This document shows positions 36,370 to 49,345 of a DNA stretch of 64,000 nt, in pieces. The DNA comes from Malachius bipustulatus (Eukaryota; Arthropoda; Insecta; Coleoptera; Melyridae), in NCBI GenBank assembly GCA_910589415.1, contig OU342631.1:4278001-4342000 (forward strand), in the 5' to 3' direction. The translations under genes were made by a program, and so were the position numbers. The notes beneath the pieces were generated by a model. The model searched no databases. It was not told where the DNA came from and saw only the letters and a program-made list of their open reading frames with translations. How positions within the stretch are numbered: the stretch's first letter is position 1; every line of letters begins with the position of its first letter.

Positions 36370-37640
36370 CCATCAGCACATTATAATAATGGAAGAATGA
36401 GGCGAGACAGACAATCGAGCATCAGCTGGGATGGAAGCAGCATCAGATGGTCGTGCGTCAATCCGACAACATCCCGCTAGATTAAATATCAAACATAAAA
36501 GACAGTTAAGAAACAGCGCTTCGAATTCTTATCAAAATCCAATTCCGGAGCCATGTTAATTTCGGTTTGTGACAACTTCTTAACCACCTTCGAACAGAAC
36601 ACAAACGGAGCACTGATACAAGTTAAGGAAACTAATCTAACATTTCCAGTGACTTTTACAGCGTAATAAAGCCCTGCGGGGGTTCGTCGGCGGGTCCGAA
36701 TCGGAATGAACTTTAAGTTGGTCGCCAATTTGCTGGGGAGGCAATAAACATCCCGCGGTTTTATTTCACGTGGATAGCGGGGGCGGGGAACTCACCCTCC
36801 AGCCTCCAGCATTTATGCCAGGGGGCTAGCAGGTAGCTACATTTTGGTCACATAGTATCGGAAGATACCGCGCCTATAGCGAACGCGTTCTGAATACTTT
36901 CAGTTCCACTCAGGAATCTTTTATGATTCATTCTCTCTGTGTGCTCTGTGTTTGTGGTTGAGTTTGTGCATCAGGAGCGCAGGGCGTTAGGGGTAAGAGA
37001 GAAGCGACAGGTCCAAGAAAGTTTGCGCATTAAAAATAACTCGGTCGCGATCATTAGACATCCAAAGCTGCTCCTGTATTAATTTCCCGGTGCCGTTCGA
37101 CGCTGTCAGGATGATGGATTCGGGCACGGCGGATCTCCACAAGACGCCATTATGGACGCTTCATGCAGTTAATCACTTTATAAAAGTTTAAAAGGTTCCT
37201 AAATGTAATGGGATTTTTTCCCATTGTAGACATTTCTCACCGAGAGATGTTTAATGGTTTTCCATTAAGCAGACGGTTCTGATTATGTAGTTTCCGGGAA
37301 CTTTTTACGTTCGGCGGTCCCGAAATCCGGGCTTTAACACTAACACTGTTGCCGTAACTACGTGACCAAGGAGACTGCGACCGATGTTCCCGAAGGACCA
37401 GCGAGGACACTGTAGCTCTGAATACCGACTAAACAAAAGGATTTGTGAATTTGTCAATACAAGATTTTGTTCGCTCCGGAGACAGCAGCGAGAGTGAAAC
37501 AAATCGGACCGGCTTTGTGACTAGATTTGGATTTAGAGCCTGCTGGATTTGGCTAAAAGGAATCCAGGCTCGATGCCCAAACTCCCGGGATAGGGTGGAA
37601 TTCATTGAAATAACGTCCTCGGAAACTCTAGACATTTACA
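36370..37640. other. GC-richer, repeat-poor island
   Basis: One of the longest GC-rich blocks in the window, without foldback or tandem structure. Open frames 36489-36728 (-), 37305-37502 (-), 37429-37635 (-) and 37445-37690 (+) overlap in conflicting frames and show no domain. Likely unique intronic DNA; a regulatory role is only inferred. Confidence 0.25.
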
Positions 37641-40600
37641 TTTACATCAAAGGTGTAATTGATTATTGGTCGCAAACTGAGCTGAAATAGAGTACCAAAC
37701 AGTCATTGAAAAATTATTACCGCATAGGTAATATTGCTGCTAACGTTCTAGTTTTCACCATAAAAGGCAGCCCGCCCATTCTTGAGTTGAGCAACAAAAT
37801 GAAAACTTGTAAGAGAAAATATAACAGCACGGTGCTTCGGTGTCAAGACATCATCAATCATTCAGGTGGAAGGATGGGGTGATATGCAGCAGCATCAGGA
37901 TATTCTGATGCTGAGTTTAGGAGGTACATTAATCCAAACTTCTCATGAAAAAGTTTGCGGACGAAGTGGCACGGGTCTTCGTGTCGCCAGGCTAAACAAA
38001 AACTGCTTCTAACTCATGCTTTAAGAAATTCTGTCGTACAAGAAGTGGAAAATCTGCGCAGCGCTCTAGTTGCTGAATACATCTGAGATTATCCACTCGA
38101 GAGGGAATTTATGAGTGACTACTTCCTTGTGCAACCACTTCGTGATATAATCAGCAAGTAGAATATTTTCACGTCTAGAAAACTAAAGCAGGAAACGTAT
38201 AACTAAGTTCACAGGAACAAGTTACCGTCCGCTTATGTAATCAGAAAGTGTTCAGATGATGGATTATGCGCGCTTTATTATTTTTTCACTTTGATATTCA
38301 TTATTATCTACGACGTATTTCAAACTTACATAGTTTTTAATAATATATCAATCACAAAAGTAAAATTCTCCTATAATTGGGAGCTCTGAAAATTGTAATT
38401 TAAAACAACGAAGTGTTCAGTTAAGAACAATCCATCAATGTCTACATTGTTTTCCTCATATTCGAATACGCGAAGCTCGTAAATGAAGATAATTACGACT
38501 TAGATATTAGATGTATGTACTTTATAGGCAAGCTAATTAGTATACCCGTTTGGTTCATATTATTAGAAAGTAACAAATCAGATCTCTACAATAGGTAGGT
38601 ATATTAATTAAACGCGTTTGAAATGAATATCCGTAACTGGCTCCAGATAATTTCTAGAGCTTAATTTTTTGTAAAGTACCCTAGCAACCGTACCTTACGG
38701 GGATTTTTTTTACGGGTACGGGGATCTGTTGTGATTTAATTCTTTGTGATGCGCTAGACTGAAAACTTGTTTGATGGATTTAATTAATTTTCTACTTTTT
38801 ATTTAACATTACAAATTTTACAAACCTCTCTTTGGATGAAGTTAACCCCCAAGCAACAAAAAACAATTCTCTCTCCATAAAAAAATGCTCACTATTTATA
38901 TTACAACCTGTAAATCTGTAAATCAATAACAATTACAAAAATGATGAATTTCTGGAAATACTCAATAGCATTGAATTTTATAATATTTTACATTGCACGG
39001 TTTCCTACATTGTGAAGAATCTCGGAATGAGTGCGTCCTACAACAAAAACATGCAATGACTTTTGTCCTCCAAACAACATGAGGTATGTACTAAAAATAA
39101 CAAATTTGCACTACAATCAGTGGCGTAGAAATTATTTTATAAAAAAGGTAAGAGCACACCTAGCAGATCTCCGCCACTGGATTGAAGAATTTTGCATGGA
39201 GAGGATCAACTCATCTACCTACTGATGGAATTAAAACAACTGTCAAAAATTTCGAGTAATTTCGAGTAAAAACCTATTCATCTATCATTTTTTTCTGCAT
39301 CTTCTAAGAGTTATGCAGAAGAGGAACGCAGGCAACCACCGACAGAAATGTAGTGATTTTTTGAATACCTACGAACAGGTCCAACACGTAAACAGAAAAT
39401 AACCACGGGTTAACTTGAGACCGAAGTTAGACCGTGGAGGCAGAAAGACCGAAAAGGACTGAAAATGAATAAAGATGATATAAAATAACGAGAGTAAGAG
39501 AATACTGTGATAATTTAATTTCTAGAGGATCTCTGGAATCCTAAAAACGATTAAAATACGACAAAGCACAAGGGTCAGGGATTATCGCGTATATTAAATA
39601 TAAAGTGGAGTTATAGACTATTAAAAATAAGCCTCTTCTGGTGGATTCACTGCTTGCAGATACGTCGGAGAACGTTTTGTATCAATTTGTACTAGTCTCT
39701 AAATCAATAATATGGACGACAGTACTTAAGTAGAAATCTAAATGTTTGGATTTAATTTGTCAATTTGCATTATTAAATTTTCTGAGTCAAAGTACTAGCC
39801 CGATACTAGTTAGTTAGTAGCAGTAAAACTTTTACCTTTCAAATCTTCATTAGTTTTAGCGAGTAGAAGTGATTGTAATTATCTAATATTCTAATTACTT
39901 GAACAATTCTCGGCTAGAACGCCAGACCTCTTGTGTATAAGCAAAAGCTCTGGGAGAGAAATTCATTCCTCACGTTCAAAGCGACCACAATCCTCGATTT
40001 TGTGTAGGACTTCATATATTACAGCCCTGCGCCCTGCCGCAGGATGTGTCGCACTAAGCATTCATGATACCTCTCGTAAACTATTTCAAACTCATAATAT
40101 TACAAACTAAAATGATTCCTTCATGTTCTGTAAACAATTTGTATCTAATTTAAATACCTCAACTACCTATACATAAGTATGATGTACTTATAAAATTCGT
40201 TTATAAATAAATTAACTCAAAATTCGTTTTAAGTAAGACGAAACATGAAACATTTAAAATACTTGTAAGTATTGCCACAGCTGCAAATTTTTCTCTGTCC
40301 AAAATATTTAGAAACGTGTGTTTATAAAATGTCATATTATTTTCATATTTGAAGCGAGCATTATTTTTTCTGCGACCCTTATCCAATTCAAAAACAATCT
40401 GTACGGCATACGTCTGGAAGTTTAGAATTCAAGCCCCTTAATGGTGTTTTGATAGAGAGGATGGAACTGTTGGGAGAAGATCCTGAAGGGTCGCTTGGAA
40501 GCCGTTGAGACTTTTTCGCTGTCTGCAACCCTACGTGTATTCATATAAAACACCAAACGTGGAATAAACAATCCAAATAACGAGCTTGTAAGGTAATATA

Positions 40601-40732
40601 ATATCAAAATATAATTTACTCGTCTCTAAAAAAGTTAAATGCAGAGTTATTATCTCTTCATTCGATTCATCATATTATTCAGACTTGCAGATAGGACCTT
40701 TCAAAATCATATAGGTATAAGTGAACTCGAAA
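37641..40732. other. AT-rich intronic DNA, minor repeats
   Basis: A short piece at 39118-39180 has CAGTGGCGTAGAAAT facing CCGCCACTGG, a terminus style also seen inside the 7 kb foldback. No gene was recognised. Confidence 0.4.
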
Positions 40733-41611
40733 TAGTATATTATGCAACGAGCTTATAATGAAGGCTATTAATACGCGAGTATGATGGTTAAGATACGAGC
40801 CGTAGGCGAGTGTCTTAACCATCATAAGAGCGTATTAATAGCCATTATCTGCGAGTTCCATACACTATTTTTTCTACGACCCTTTTTTATTTTATAGAAA
40901 AGATTAAAAAATTATATATTTTAACAATGACCCGTGTACAATTGCGGATCATTGAGGTTAAGATAGGTTGCTATTTGTTTACGCCTATTACCAAATTTTC
41001 TCTTCGTCGCTGAGATTATTCTGCAGAGACATGTTTTAGTATCAAGTTTAAAGGGCACTACTCACAACTGCGTAATTTCTATTATGCGAAGTTCGAATTC
41101 CGAATTTTACGCTTTGATTTTGGATTAATAATAATTTTATTTTAATAACATTGACAGCCATTAATTACGATATTGTTTACCTGCGCAACGCGACGGTCGC
41201 AGCGTTGCCGCTTTGAATACTATCACGGAGCGCTACGAATGATATAATACTTTATCTTCCTATCTTTTACACGATATACCTACCTATCAAATTAATTAAG
41301 GTAACATAAAATCTTGATAAATTTTCTTTGAATGTTACTTATGTTCTAAATTAAATAAACGTTCAGAATTTTTTTTCAGAAATACAGAACTTATATCACA
41401 AGGCAATTTTTGAAGAGTATGACAACTCTGTGACTTCGGTTGGTTTGCCGACCCGATTGTGAGCGAAAAGAAACCGATTCGATTGCAAATGCTCCTCTGC
41501 CATTGGATAGCTTGACTAGTGCTTTAATGAAAATTTGTATCTTAATGAGACCCATTAAAGCACTGGTGATTCATATTTATTATGCATATTAAAGGTTGGG
41601 AGTAGAAAAAA
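40733..41611 (-). mobile_element. 0.88 kb two-hairpin element, copy B
   Basis: Reverse-complement partner of 24460-25337, with the same length to within a base or two and only scattered differences. Its sharp left edge is TAGTATATTATGCAACGAGC and its right edge GGTTGGGAGTAGAAAAAA. Hairpins lie at 40768-40845 and 41515-41567. The open frame 41542-41745 overlaps its edge by chance. Confidence 0.85.
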
Positions 41612-44022
41612 CAATAAAAAGTATGAATTAACCTGAAGGTATTATTTTGTGACTTGTAAAAAAAATTTAAATTCATGTCATTAATATAATAGTAACAAAA
41701 AACGGACTTCGTGTGATAATGAAGAACAATTAATAAAAGATACAAATTCTCTCTATTTAATTGAAATTAAGGAAAAAAAGCTCAGAATAATCACTTTTAA
41801 TGAACATTCAGTAAAAGCCGTCGTCTGAAACAGAACAGAAGGTTAGAAAGTGCTTCGAAGGCTTTATATATCTGACAATCGTAGGGTCTTGCTAGATTAA
41901 TCAAGTCGGTACTTTTATGTACCTAATCTTTTATTTATGTCACCTACACAGCGTGAAGTCGTGGTTAGAAATAGGGATTTCGCGTGAAAACTGAATTCAC
42001 TTCAAATATTGTTTCCATGGACTGCTTCAGAGCAAAAGACACTTCAGAAAAGTTACTCCATTTTTCATCTCAGGTATTTTTCAAATTATAATTGCTCTAT
42101 GCTTGAATAGGAACTTGACAAACTGAGGAATTTTAAATTCCGGTTATATTTTCTTATCCACCGGGATATAAAACGTAAATGTGATACGTTTAAAAATATT
42201 GTAATTTGTTAGATAAACAAAGTATTTCTATTAAAGTTTAGTTTCTGTTAGTATTTCAATCATTATTATTATTGATGCCCCTTAAGAACTGATGTCCCTT
42301 CCCAATGCTTTTAAAATAAGATTAAAATATATCACACGGCTGCATGTACATTATATTTATTCAATTCATTAATAAAAACTGGTAAATTAACCTGTGAAGT
42401 TTCTTTAGCCTGCGACGATGTTGTTCATGTATGTGCATTGACAAAATAATTAGTTAATTTCATTTTTGGCTTAGCTGGCTGCTAAGTAGCGCTCTTTACC
42501 TCCACTAAATGGGGGGAGGAATATAACGATGTAAAGATTTGGTGACCATCAAAAATTTATACCGCAAAAATGCATCTCGGTTAAAGCAATAACTACAAAT
42601 ATTTAATCTAGATAAGATGTCTGTAGATGATGTTGCATATTTAATAGAAGCCGGAAGATACAAATTGAGTAAAGTGTTTTTAATTAAGAAAATTCTGAAA
42701 CCAAAAACGGTATTTTTATTTTTGTATAATTTAGGAAAACTGGTGTAGGAATTTTTTTGCAGGAAGGTTTTGCCAATTTCATGGTATGTAGTATGTACGT
42801 ATAGTATGGGGAATCGGAAACGGTTAGAGATTCAGACTCGGGTTAATGGAGAAAAAGTTGCGATTTTCAGAAGAAGCAAAAAAAAATCATAAGTCACTAT
42901 AGATAATGGAATATATCTTAGGTGCATATGTATGTAGGATGGGTTAGTGGAGATCACTCTCTTTACCATCCCCCCACCTCTGACTGCGGGAGAAGCCCAA
43001 GGGAGCAGGGTACGCCTGTATAAGTGGAAGCGGTAAGTGGAAGTGGAACACCGAAGCGGTAAGACGCGAATAAGACGTGGTCCGGTCAACCTATTTTTAA
43101 GACGTATTATTTCAGACGGGGTTCGATCGTGCCAAGGGGCCAAGGTGTTCCCAAAGAAGTTATCAGTTAATCAATTATTAGTCATTTCTCATTTTAATTG
43201 TGTCTTAATACTTTCATTTAAGAAACTTTGTTAATAATAATTATTGTTGAACATTGAAACCAATACCTACTACCAGTTACTAGCTAATTAATTTTTCCTA
43301 CTTTTTCCTACATGTATACATACAATTATATTTATTTGCAATGAAATAAAAACTGAAGCAAGTTTTATAATAATACAAAAAAATATATAGCTTAATTAAA
43401 CCCCGGTTCAAAATTTGTGTATCAAATTACTGCGATATTTAATTAATAATTATATGCTTTAGAAGCTACGTTATGAGAGATATCCTTTATTAAATTTCTT
43501 GCACCTGTTTTTATTTGTTCTCATAATAATGTGAACGCATTGTTGATTATGTTACAATATCTAATTAATTTTTTTTTAATACAATCACAAATATTCATGA
43601 AGTTAATAAAGTTTTCAGAGAAAACGTTCTCATATCTTGCTTTCAGTTTGCTTCAACCCTGAAAAAACATAGACGATCTCGTGAATTAATTACATTTATT
43701 GACGTGATCTTTTTTACCGTAAATACGGGAAACTATACAAGTCTAATTATTACTTCAAACAAATTTTTCGCTGTTAAATTTCTCATATCTACCTGTCTCT
43801 ACAAAGCTTTTTAGTATTCTGGTTGCTAACTCAGAAGCATTCCAGAATAATTGGGAATGAGTAAGTTTGAAAATGTTTGTTAGAACCAATCAAACAAACT
43901 TGATCCTAGCGCTCTTTTTTTATTTCTAAAAAGAGGGAACATTGGTCTTAGCTATGTAGGTAATAAGATACAATCAATCTACTCTGGAAATTTTCGAGAT
44001 CTAGCTCATATAGTCACACACA
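41612..44022. other. AT-rich intronic DNA, no gene seen
   Basis: A small GC-richer patch at 42940-43145 contains near-repeats of GTGGAAGCGGTAA. The open frame 42832-43143 (-) spans it without any domain. Confidence 0.4.
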
Positions 44023-44149
44023 TTTTTTTTTTAATATAAATAGTTTTATAGACGAACACAACACCCAAGACACGAGTGGGATTTGAAGCCACTCGGACGG
44101 ATTAATAGACTGCTCTTCTAACTCGCTGAGCTACCGGCCGCTCCAACCC
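44023..44149 (-). mobile_element. tRNA-derived SINE
   Basis: On the minus strand the head reads GGAGCGGCCGGTAGCTCAGC, with TAGCTCAGCGAG as an A box. About 40 bases further GGCTTCAAATCCC is a B-box-like block. These are the two internal RNA polymerase III promoter elements of a tRNA gene. A short unrelated region and an A-tail (44032-44023 on the plus strand as T) follow. It does not fold as a full tRNA and carries a tail, so SINE is preferred over a tRNA gene. Target duplications are not clear. Confidence 0.7.
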
Positions 44150-45275
44150 CTATCGCTATTGTCGTCCTATGCTGTCTCTGAAAAAAGTATGATGGTTAAT
44201 GGTTATGATAACGCGGTTTGTGCCATGTTATTCTCGCAAAACCCGCGAGAATAAAAATGCTCTTAATTACTTATTAATGACCGAGATCAACGATCGAGGG
44301 AACTTCCAGTTAGGTGTAGATGGTTTACCAAACAAAATTTTTGACACTGCTGGTTGAACATTTTGTTGTGAGATTAATAATATACAGTTAAAAACCTCTA
44401 GATAGCTAAAAAGACTCATTAAGTATGATGTGGATTTTTAATACCCAAAGAAATATTAGAAGCAGCGCATACTAGAAGAACGAACTAGGTAATCGGAATG
44501 TTATATTCGAAATTTGGGAGATTGTAACATTATAACGTTCCCGTGTTCCTGAGCCAGGTTCTACTTTATCGAGTTGCCTGAATTTGCTCTAATATCATAG
44601 GTACCAGTAATAACTGAACCCCACATAAAAATAGATCTATAATACTGGAGAGATAGAATTGCTATTTCAATCTAATAAGTTTAATTTACTCACTGACAAT
44701 TTTTATTACATTAAAATTGAGCACTTCATTATTGAAATATCTATGAGCAGAAATGTTTTTAGAACTCGTTACCTAGATAGCTCTTTTTTACCTTCAGTTA
44801 TAGAGCGACAATTTCTAGAGCTCATCAAAATCAACGCGTATTCAAATTAATTAGGCACTAAAAAAGTTTAGATTTTAATTTGAGTCAAACGTTCCGCATA
44901 TGTAGACGATCCATGATGTCATAATCAGTAAAATTATTACCGAATGAGTTAAAGTTAGAGAGTTAAAGTTCGGTTAATTGAAATATTCCCTGGCTGGAGT
45001 GGGGAGTGAGCTAAAGGAGAGTAGCTACAAGTTGAAGAACACAATAATGAGGGTAAATTGAATGTTATCCTAATAATTTACATGTTCATAAAAGTAATAC
45101 TTACATTGAAGTTTGAATAGTTAATTTAGAATTTTTCAAGTTGAAAAGACTGAGAATAACTTTTGAAATAATAATTCCTTGTGTAAGAGGGTAAGGTATT
45201 ATAGACTAAATTTTGAAGCTCAAAATATTCTTGAAAACGTTAAATAAACCAACATTTTTTCTCATAAACGTGAGT
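44150..45275. other. AT-rich intronic DNA, no gene seen
   Basis: Nothing recognisable. Confidence 0.4.
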
Positions 45276-45997
45276 CCAAAAACGCTTCGTTTTCGAGATA
45301 CAAGGTGTTAACATTTATCAATTTTTTTATTAATATTTCGAACGTGCTTTTGCAGATATTGTTGAAATTTGGCAGTGTTGCTTGTAGTAATAACGAGCTC
45401 CTTTAGCCACAAGTAGATTATATTCATCAAGTCCAGTGGCGTCCAGGGGCACCTATACCAATATTATTCAAATAAAAATGTATGCCATTGACTTTTTTAA
45501 ATTTTGATATTTTTTCAGATTAAGCAACTGAAAATAAAACTTTTATATCTGTTGACGTTTTTCGTATCTTACTTTGTTTTCGAGAAATAAAATAGAAGCG
45601 GCTTTACTGCATGTAGAAAAATTTGTTTTAAGTTTAATGGCTTTACCTATTTTATCAATTTTTTCGACGTGCATTGCAGGGGCTTCTACTTTATTTCTCC
45701 AAAACAATGTAAGATACGAAAATATAATATCTGGATAATAAAAGTTTGATTTAGCTAGTTTGATATAGTTGAGAAAAGGCGAACATTTTTCTTTGCAATA
45801 ATATTGAAGATGGTGCCCCACTGGAAGTCACTGGACTTAAAAATTTTAATCTACTTGGGGCTAAAGGGGCTTCTTACTGCAAAAAACACAGCCAAATTTC
45901 AACAATATCTGCAAAAGAATGGTTGAGATATTAATAAAACATTTAAAATTTTTTATAATTTTTAACACCCTGTATCTCGAAAACGAAGCGTTTTTGG
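45276..45997. mobile_element. ~720-bp foldback element with buried TACA[A/G]GGTGT ends
   Basis: CCAAAAACGCTTCGTTTTCG faces CGAAAACGAAGCGTTTTTGG at the outside. Then ATACAAGGTGTTAA faces TTAACACCCTGTAT about 20 bases inside. AATCTACTTG and CAAGTAGATT, and a second inner palindrome around GGGGCTTCTACTTTATTT near 45690, extend the structure. Arms are moderately diverged. Open frames inside (45543-45821, 45861-46154) are arm sequence. Confidence 0.8.
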
Positions 45998-46356
45998 ATA
46001 AATGTTGATGATAAAAAAGGTGTGTTTTGATGCCCTCCACTACCCCTAAAAGTTTGCCGGTATATTTATGATACCGTATACGGTATATCAAATTTGTCAG
46101 GTTTGACTTAAATGTACTTGTCATTATTACATAATCCAATAATAACAATGTCACGCAATGTAAAAAACAACGGAAAATTAGTGCAAATTTGAAAATTAAT
46201 TTTTACTTTTGAATTTTTCTGCATTCTTAGTGAAGCATTTTAACTGAAAATAAGCCCGTTAAATAGAAATCGTCGTTGTCAAAAAATATTTCCTTTATCA
46301 TTTTTCTCTAAATCTTAACCTGGAGATAATTATTTGCACAGAACTGAATTTGCATG

Positions 46357-46737
46357 TTAAATCCCTAGGACCCACTTACAAGTTTCCAGTCTGTATATGT
46401 GTACATATATGTATAACAAAGTCTTCTCTTTGCCTAAAATCTGACTAGAAATTGATGGATCCTTTGATTTAATATGCTTCAAGTGTACCCCATGGCAGCA
46501 ATAATATTTACTCCATCCCGTTCCAGACCACTTTCGAGGTCCTAAGGGATTAGCTGGCATCCGGACTTGACCTGGGACTGACTGTCTGCCGTAGCTCCAC
46601 TTTGCGGCTGATATAGATGGAACTCGGTAAACTTTGATTGCATCTGTTGTATAAAGTGTTTGCATCTCCGGATGTCTTGAGAAGTAGTGGTTACCTAACA
46701 CAACCGCGTATGTGCATTTCACATCTTGCATGCACAT
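46357..46737 (-). CDS. Unrecognised 126-codon open frame (hypothetical)
   Basis: This is the longest uninterrupted frame in the window. Its middle is GC-richer than the flanks and has an unbiased amino-acid mix rather than a composition artefact. I recognise no domain, signal peptide or membrane segment. There is no obvious promoter or poly-A signal, and it sits in cadherin intron DNA. It could be a fragment of a transposon protein, an exon of a nested gene or chance. An AT-rich start and a tyrosine/isoleucine-rich tail suggest the real coding part, if any, is only the central 80 or so codons. Confidence 0.2.
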   Translation of the reverse strand: MCMQDVKCTYAVVLGNHYFSRHPEMQTLYTTDAIKVYRVPSISAAKWSYGRQSVPGQVRMPANPLGPRKWSGTGWSKYYCCHGVHLKHIKSKDPSISSQILGKEKTLLYIYVHIYRLETCKWVLGI

Positions 46738-49264
46738 ATCTTACATAATGCTTTGTAGGGATTGAAGCGACATGGTAGTATAACGACAAGAAACTTTTAG
46801 CCATAGTTGGTTGTATTTGGGACAACTTTGTTCAAGAGCGGAGAAAATAAGTCTGCAAAAACCTGACGGCAAACAACAATTCCAGCAGTTCCATTCAGTG
46901 AATGTTATTTTGTTTAGTAATAAGCAAGTTGTTCGTGGAAAAAATTTCTCGCTAAATTTAAGTTATATTTCAGTGCGTGGAGAAAAACAATCTTAGTATT
47001 TTTCTCGGTGCTGCAACTTTTCATTTATTTTCGAGGAGCGAACAGCGAGACGGAAATCTACACTCTACCGCCTTGATCTTCTTCGCCGTATCGCGGCCAA
47101 CTTTGTGTTGACTAATTATCGCCATTTCTCTCCCCTGTCCAAAATTTTTTCGCCTAGAAATAGACTGAGAACTCCACTTTACTCTGATGGATACACGTCC
47201 TCACACTATTACGGTATTTGTAGCAATTGTAATAGCTAGTAGCAATTCAATCCTTGCGCATTGAATGCGCAAGTCTACTTTGAACTGGATTTCAATTTTC
47301 GACATAATAATTACCTACTGTTCCAGAAAAAAACCAGTTGTTTTTTTTTTGCTATTAACGCCCTCATATCAGATTTTCGGATAATAAAGTGCTTTTCAAA
47401 GCTCACGTTTGAATAATCAGAGAATTTTTTTATTCATTTCGTTACACTTGAGTTACTAGGAATCAAAATTGTTCACCATCGTATACGTATTGTTCGTTGC
47501 AGCCTTAAAAACTGAAAGTAGACAGTAAATGATCCAGAGGACATCCCATCTCGTGTTCTGTTTTTGTGCGCAGGAGAGCTTGAATCTATTGTAACCAAAA
47601 TTTTCATGTCATTACTTGCAAAATGAGTTGTACTTAATTGCATGAATAATTGTTCTTCATCGTTGAGTTGGTGTTCCTATTGTGTAGAAAACGAATTAAA
47701 ATGAAGACGTTAAGATTAACATCATTTTTAGGTGGTCTGGTAATTTACCAAGGCGAAAATGTAGAGAAATATACCAGAGATATCGTTTCGTATAGATTGT
47801 CATAAAACATGATATCCAGATCCGTTTAAGTCGATAATAATAACAATTATTAACGAAAAAATACCTACTTCGAATTAGCTAAGAATTCGTCAAAATAACA
47901 TTACATTATCAATCAAATCGGATGTTCATTCAATAATACATGTTCCTAGGAGTTTTTGGAAAGTGTAGGTTTTATCGGAACCTTATTATGATTTTCATCA
48001 TGAATGATGATATTATGTAGTCACGTCACGAGTACTGACTGTCACGGTTATTGATTTAGATGTTCTTTTAAAATAACTGAATAAATGTAATTTTACTGCA
48101 AGTACTAAGTCCTTAATCATCAGTCTAACATCCAGTATTATAAAGGTCGTTAAGTTAACGGATAGATTTCTGTGCTCGTTTTTGAAGATAATATTCACGT
48201 CAAATGATTTTTATTGATATTTTTGTAATCTCTTTCATGACAATATAGCTAAATAATTGCAATATTTTCCACACAGAGTCCATACCTTAATCAGAAACAA
48301 CCACAGAAATCTGCCCATTGACAATGAACCTTCATAATACTGGCTGTAAATCTTTCATTAGATATATTATGACAAGATTGACAAGATCTCTCACAGTATT
48401 TTTGCACAGGTATCTTTAGTAACGACTGGATATATCGCTGCTCCATCCCTCGGTAAGCCCACCTCTACCTCTGGACGATTGTATACAAAGTGACTTTTTC
48501 ATGATTGTCTAAGTCATATAATTTCATCATTTTAATAATTATTATCAACGAGTGTATCCAATAGCTCCGCACATGAATTATTAACTTTTCGTCCTTGTAA
48601 TGACAGCAATGGCAGAAGTCCATTCTCAGCATCTGTGTACATTGTTTATACGCAAATGAGGAATGTCTATTGCGACGAATCATTACCTATACATTAATAG
48701 GCAGTAGGTCGTATTTATCTTTTTATTACATACTTATCTATCTCAGAGTTCTCGTAAAAAAATGTTGCAGATATGTCGCTTAAATTGATGACCAATCAAA
48801 GTTGTGTAATCGTGTAATAACAACGAAGGAATAACGGTTCGTGACTTGAACTATTTTATAATTCCTTCTTTTATCGCACAGAACTTAATAATGTTTATGG
48901 GAGACAATACCATAAGTCCTTATATGAACTCGCGGTGTCGTGACCCAGCACGATTTTCTTTCTAAATCAGTCGCCAGAATTACCGCAATAATTTAGACAC
49001 TTGCGGTTCCATTACTGAAAATCGCACACACAACCACAAACATGCAGCCAGCGAGCCGAGAAGCAGCCGGCTGCTGGACCCCCAACATTTGAACACACTT
49101 TTTTATTCTAAGACGACATGCGAGGTCGCAAGCTCTTGTAAACAACATGTAAGCAGTTAATGACAAAAGCTCCAATGATTTTCACAAATTTATTTAACGT
49201 TAAATAAAATTTAACAATCTGTTCTTTTTTAATTTAATATTATTTACCAACTTGGTTACGGCTC
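46738..49264. other. AT-rich intronic DNA, no gene seen
   Basis: No repeat boundary or domain recognised. Confidence 0.4.
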
Positions 49265-49265
49265 T

Positions 49266-49337
49266 TTTGCATCAGCTGATGAACTTAGAGAGTTGTGCCT
49301 AAGTGAAAAATTGACTTAAGGATTTCTGCTGGGATGC
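49266..49337 (+). ncRNA. Hammerhead-ribozyme-like motif, solitary
   Basis: Core CTGATGA (49276-49282). Perfect stem II ACTTAG (49283-49288) / CTAAGT (49299-49304) with a 10-nt loop. GAAA (49305-49308). Stem III AAAT / ATTT (49308-49311, 49122-49125 offset by 200, that is 49322-49325) and C at 49326 as the predicted cleavage base. Stem I GCATCAG (49269-49275) can pair with CTG and ATGC (49329-49331, 49334-49337) only if two bases at the junction and a GG bulge are tolerated. The order of parts is right for a hammerhead but stem I is imperfect. Confidence 0.35.
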
Positions 49338-49345
49338 CCACGATA

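Noticed and set aside
42832..43143. 103-codon minus-strand open frame
   Set aside because: No domain; it overlaps a competing plus-strand frame and a near-repeat GTGGAAGCGGTAA region.
44023..44149. Functional tRNA gene
   Set aside because: A and B boxes are present but the acceptor stem does not pair and there is an A-tail, so SINE fits better.
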